From Ruminococcus sp. (lineage in GTDB: Bacteria > Bacillota > Clostridia > Oscillospirales > Acutalibacteraceae), in NCBI GenBank assembly GCA_017457955.1, contig JAFTGL010000009.1, forward strand, positions 186,001 through 250,000: 64,000 bases of DNA, given 5' to 3'. Made by a program: the position numbers and the translations under genes. The stretch's first letter is position 1. Each line of letters begins with the position of its first letter. The notes beneath the pieces were generated by a model. The model ran no database searches. It had not been told where the DNA came from and saw nothing but the letters and a program-made list of their open reading frames with translations. Positions 62,008 through 64,000 of this stretch are shown one piece after another.

Positions 62008-63018
62008 TTAAGAATCTGTTCGGATGAAATCTCCTATCGGATACAGAACAGTTAAATTAGCAAGATGACGCTCAATGAGTGTAACGTCGATAATAGTGAT
62101 ATCATCATCACTGTCAACATCACCGTGTTCATAGACACAGGATGCCGGATAATCGAGGTTTGCTAATAAACGCTGGATCAGCGTTGCGTCTATTGATTCG
62201 ACAAGGTTATTGCCGTCAACATCACCGAGATAGTAACCCTCCGGCATAGTAGACTCAACCGTCTCAGGTTGAGTAGGAACTTCAGTCTCGGGAACAGTCG
62301 GTTTCTCAGTAGGAGGCTCGGTCGGCATATTCTCCGGGTCGAGAATTATATAGTTGATTCCTTCACTTACAGCATACTCGTGTGCATAGGAGTTGTAATA
62401 CACGCCGAGGGTGATATCCGAATCATTCTGGAAAGATGATTTTGCAATACTTGTCACAGAGGCGGGGATCTCGATATATGTCAATGCAGGACAATTCGAG
62501 AAAGCATAATATCCGATCTCGGTTACGGTATCAGTCAGCGTTACACTGCTAAGCGAGGTACATCCGCTGAAACACTGGTTCGGTACATAACCTGTTGACG
62601 CGTCAAAAACAACAGAGTCTAATGAGCTGCATCCTTGGAATGCAGCTGTTTCAATTGTGGTAACCGTATTGGGGATCACCAAACCGCCGTCAAGATTCAC
62701 GCAATTTGCGAAAGCAAAGGAACCGATACGTTCAAGATTTGTCGCATTGGAAAAAGCTACTGACGTCAATGCGGTATTATCAAAAAATGCTCTGTTTCGA
62801 ATATCTACAACCGCGCGATTGTTTAATATATCGGGGACTATCAGTTCAAAGGCATTCTCATCATCCAGTCCATACAACGACACCTTTTCATTATTAATGA
62901 AAGTATACAGATATCCGTTGTAAGAGTAAATCGTTTCAGCATAGACTGTTGTCATACTCAAACATAACATTATAGCTGCTAAGACAACTGCAAGTAATGT
63001 TTTTAAATTCTTTTTCAT
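62008..63018 (-). CDS. Secreted BspA-like leucine-rich repeat protein with dockerin (B)
   Basis: 336 aa. Signal peptide MKKNLKTLLAVVLAAIMLC, LRR_5 repeats (LVIPNTVTTIETAAFQGCS, VTLTDTVTEIGYYAFSNCP), a Pro/Thr/Glu linker and a dockerin (GDVDGNNLVESIDATLIQRL, then GDVDSDDDITIIDVTLIERH). The linker and first dockerin repeat are almost identical to protein A, while the LRR part differs, so the ends look recently duplicated or gene-converted. The second Ca-loop here is more acidic. ATG at 63018, 5 nt after AGGTGATAG. Convergent to protein A. Confidence 0.9.
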   Translation of the reverse strand: MKKNLKTLLAVVLAAIMLCLSMTTVYAETIYSYNGYLYTFINNEKVSLYGLDDENAFELIVPDILNNRAVVDIRNRAFFDNTALTSVAFSNATNLERIGSFAFANCVNLDGGLVIPNTVTTIETAAFQGCSSLDSVVFDASTGYVPNQCFSGCTSLSSVTLTDTVTEIGYYAFSNCPALTYIEIPASVTSIAKSSFQNDSDITLGVYYNSYAHEYAVSEGINYIILDPENMPTEPPTEKPTVPETEVPTQPETVESTMPEGYYLGDVDGNNLVESIDATLIQRLLANLDYPASCVYEHGDVDSDDDITIIDVTLIERHLANLTVLYPIGDFIRTDS

Positions 63019-63076
63019 ATCTATCACCTATAATCTTTTGACTATCAAGTAAAGATTATTCTGAATGGAAGTAAGT

Positions 63077-63105
63077 ACAGGCAGTACTTTTGGGGCACTG
63101 CCTGT
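63077..63105 (-). other. Hairpin between peptide B and LRR-dockerin gene B
   Basis: ACAGGCAGT / ACTGCCTGT, 9-bp perfect stem, 11-nt loop, no T-run. Equivalent in position to the hairpin at 60846-60875 but unrelated in sequence. Confidence 0.6.
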
Positions 63106-63122
63106 AATCACAACAATTTGAT

Positions 63123-63263
63123 TTAGAGGTCGCCGTCTATACCTTCGTCACCGGCACGAGTCGGGATCTCAGGTTGAGGCGTATATGTTGATGCCGCCAA
63201 AACATCAAAAGTCTTAAGTGAGACGATATCAATCTCAGGAGAAGAATATTTTCTTTTATTCAT
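63123..63263 (-). CDS. 46-aa YSxPE/DVLxAS peptide B (candidate precursor peptide)
   Basis: Begins MNKRKYSSPEIDIVSLKT, has FDVLAAST in the middle, and ends GIDGDL. Exactly as long as peptide A and aligned with it without gaps at YS-x-PE and DVL-x-AS. It contains no Cys. AAAGGAGG precedes the ATG at 63263. It lies 20 nt after the truncated large gene and is followed by a hairpin and the LRR-dockerin gene, the same order as cassette A. Confidence 0.8.
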   Translation of the reverse strand: MNKRKYSSPEIDIVSLKTFDVLAASTYTPQPEIPTRAGDEGIDGDL

Positions 63264-63283
63264 AAGATAATTTCCTCCTTTAA

Positions 63284-64000
63284 TTAATCAATAAATGAAC
63301 CGTTCTCGATCGTAGCCATATCGTAGATCGTGAAGTAAACGGGAGTCGGGCTGATATGAATCGTATTCGCTTTATCATTTACATCATAGATATAAGCATA
63401 TGCCCTGAAGTACTTATACTTATTTGTAAGATCATCTGTAAGCTCATATTGTGTTGTGCTTTCAGTATGTCTCTTATTTGCTAAGCTGTAGTAATATTGA
63501 ATACGGTTCTTGTTGTCAAGCGATGTTACGTCAAACTCAGATTTCGCAAAACCGCTCTGAGAGGTGTCGTTGATCAAAGAGGTCAACTTTGTCATAGTAG
63601 CTTCAGAGATGGTAGTACCATATTTGTTTCTATAGTACTCGGCGCTGGTTTCATATTCTTCTGTACCTGCCTTATATTCCATCGTACCGACCGCTTCGAT
63701 GATCAAGCCTGCCTTCTTCGTATTTGCATCAAGATCTTTCAGCGTAACATTACCGGCGATGTTGTTGTAGGAAATCAGGAAGTCGGAGTAGATACGGTCG
63801 CCGCCGCCCTTGCGGGAGTCAGCCATAGCAGTAGCTGCGGTTGAAGCGTCACCGAAATTGCCCAAATTGTACTGGTTACGGGAGTTCTCGAGGAAGGTGA
63901 TCGTGATACCGTTGGAAGAATCCAGATTCCTCTGAACATCCGGATCGAATCTGGTGTAATCATCCCATGTGCTGGGAGGAGAAGGCATATCTCCGGGGAA
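63284..64000 (-). CDS. C-terminal part of a large secreted protein (cut by window edge)
   Basis: The last 238 residues of a protein that continues past 64000. It matches the C-terminal domain of the giant protein at 54149: SDFLISYNNIAGN, GLIIEAVGTMEYKAG, SEATMTKLTSLI, FDVTSLDNKNRIQYYYSLAN, and FRAYAYIYD near the end. The upstream part visible here (STWDDYTRFDPDVQRNLDSS) may be part of the next domain in. It precedes peptide B by 20 nt. The rest of the protein cannot be judged. Confidence 0.85.
   Translation of the reverse strand, partial: FPGDMPSPPSTWDDYTRFDPDVQRNLDSSNGITITFLENSRNQYNLGNFGDASTAATAMADSRKGGGDRIYSDFLISYNNIAGNVTLKDLDANTKKAGLIIEAVGTMEYKAGTEEYETSAEYYRNKYGTTISEATMTKLTSLINDTSQSGFAKSEFDVTSLDNKNRIQYYYSLANKRHTESTTQYELTDDLTNKYKYFRAYAYIYDVNDKANTIHISPTPVYFTIYDMATIENGSFID

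Overview
The window looks like chromosomal DNA of a gut-type, Gram-positive, endospore-forming anaerobe of the Ruminococcaceae/Oscillospiraceae (a Ruminococcus-like organism). The grounds are three type I dockerin modules, two large extracellular pullulanases, strong AGGAGG-type ribosome sites, a folate ECF transporter with a THF riboswitch, an acn-icd-rex operon, and a probable spoVM. Sequence alone does not give a species. No rRNA or tRNA gene and no CRISPR array was seen.

Layout. 1-9.8 kb (minus strand): a long housekeeping run read as ruvC-ruvA-ruvB, a methyltransferase, ecfA1-ecfA2-ecfT, truA, a DUF5711 protein, a CvpA-like protein, pgsA and the start of a Clp ATPase, many with 4-8 nt overlaps. 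9.8-16.6 kb: FNT transporter, small envelope proteins, an intracellular GH13 amylase fused to DUF1653, an orphan phage-like replication gene, GtrA, an LCP transferase and a YfbR-like nucleotidase. 16.7-24.1 kb (plus): YfhO, PepV dipeptidase, DUF975, GT2 and LicD envelope genes, then an expanded THF riboswitch controlling folT. 24.2-31.6 kb: thrH, a secreted dockerin-bearing pullulanase, a membrane-anchored pullulanase and a LysM protein. 31.8-35.2 kb: a GT8-acyltransferase fusion with separate GT8 and acyltransferase genes. 35.2-41.9 kb: two MITE-like elements, one running into the 3' end of a probable spoVM, then pseudouridine synthase, pgeF, a GT39-like protein, a small sigma-like pair and an exonuclease. 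42-48 kb: typA, then divergently acn-icd-rex behind a structured leader.

48-64 kb is the accessory and most interesting part. A minus-strand operon reads PqqD-like protein, S24/S26-type peptidase, a HprK-like protein that has lost its P-loop, an exporter-type ABC protein and a lipoprotein. Its promoter carries a palindrome between -35 and -10. Next to it is a surface-protein locus: a frameshifted secreted protein, a 2173-aa secreted protein, a 46-aa peptide, and a leucine-rich-repeat/dockerin protein. The last three recur in the same order, inverted, from the right edge of the window. The two 46-aa peptides share a YSxPE...DVLxAS pattern and identical 20-nt spacing from the large gene. The working hypothesis is a precursor-peptide system in which the PqqD-like/peptidase/HprK-like/ABC operon handles the two peptides, linked to a dockerin-based surface assembly. 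This is inference and untested.

How the parts fit: the pullulanases and the GH13-DUF1653 enzyme cover extracellular and intracellular alpha-glucan breakdown. The dockerin proteins would attach to cohesin scaffolds encoded elsewhere, as no cohesin was recognised here. FolT probably uses the EcfA1A2T module encoded 18 kb away. acn-icd-rex links 2-oxoglutarate synthesis to redox sensing.
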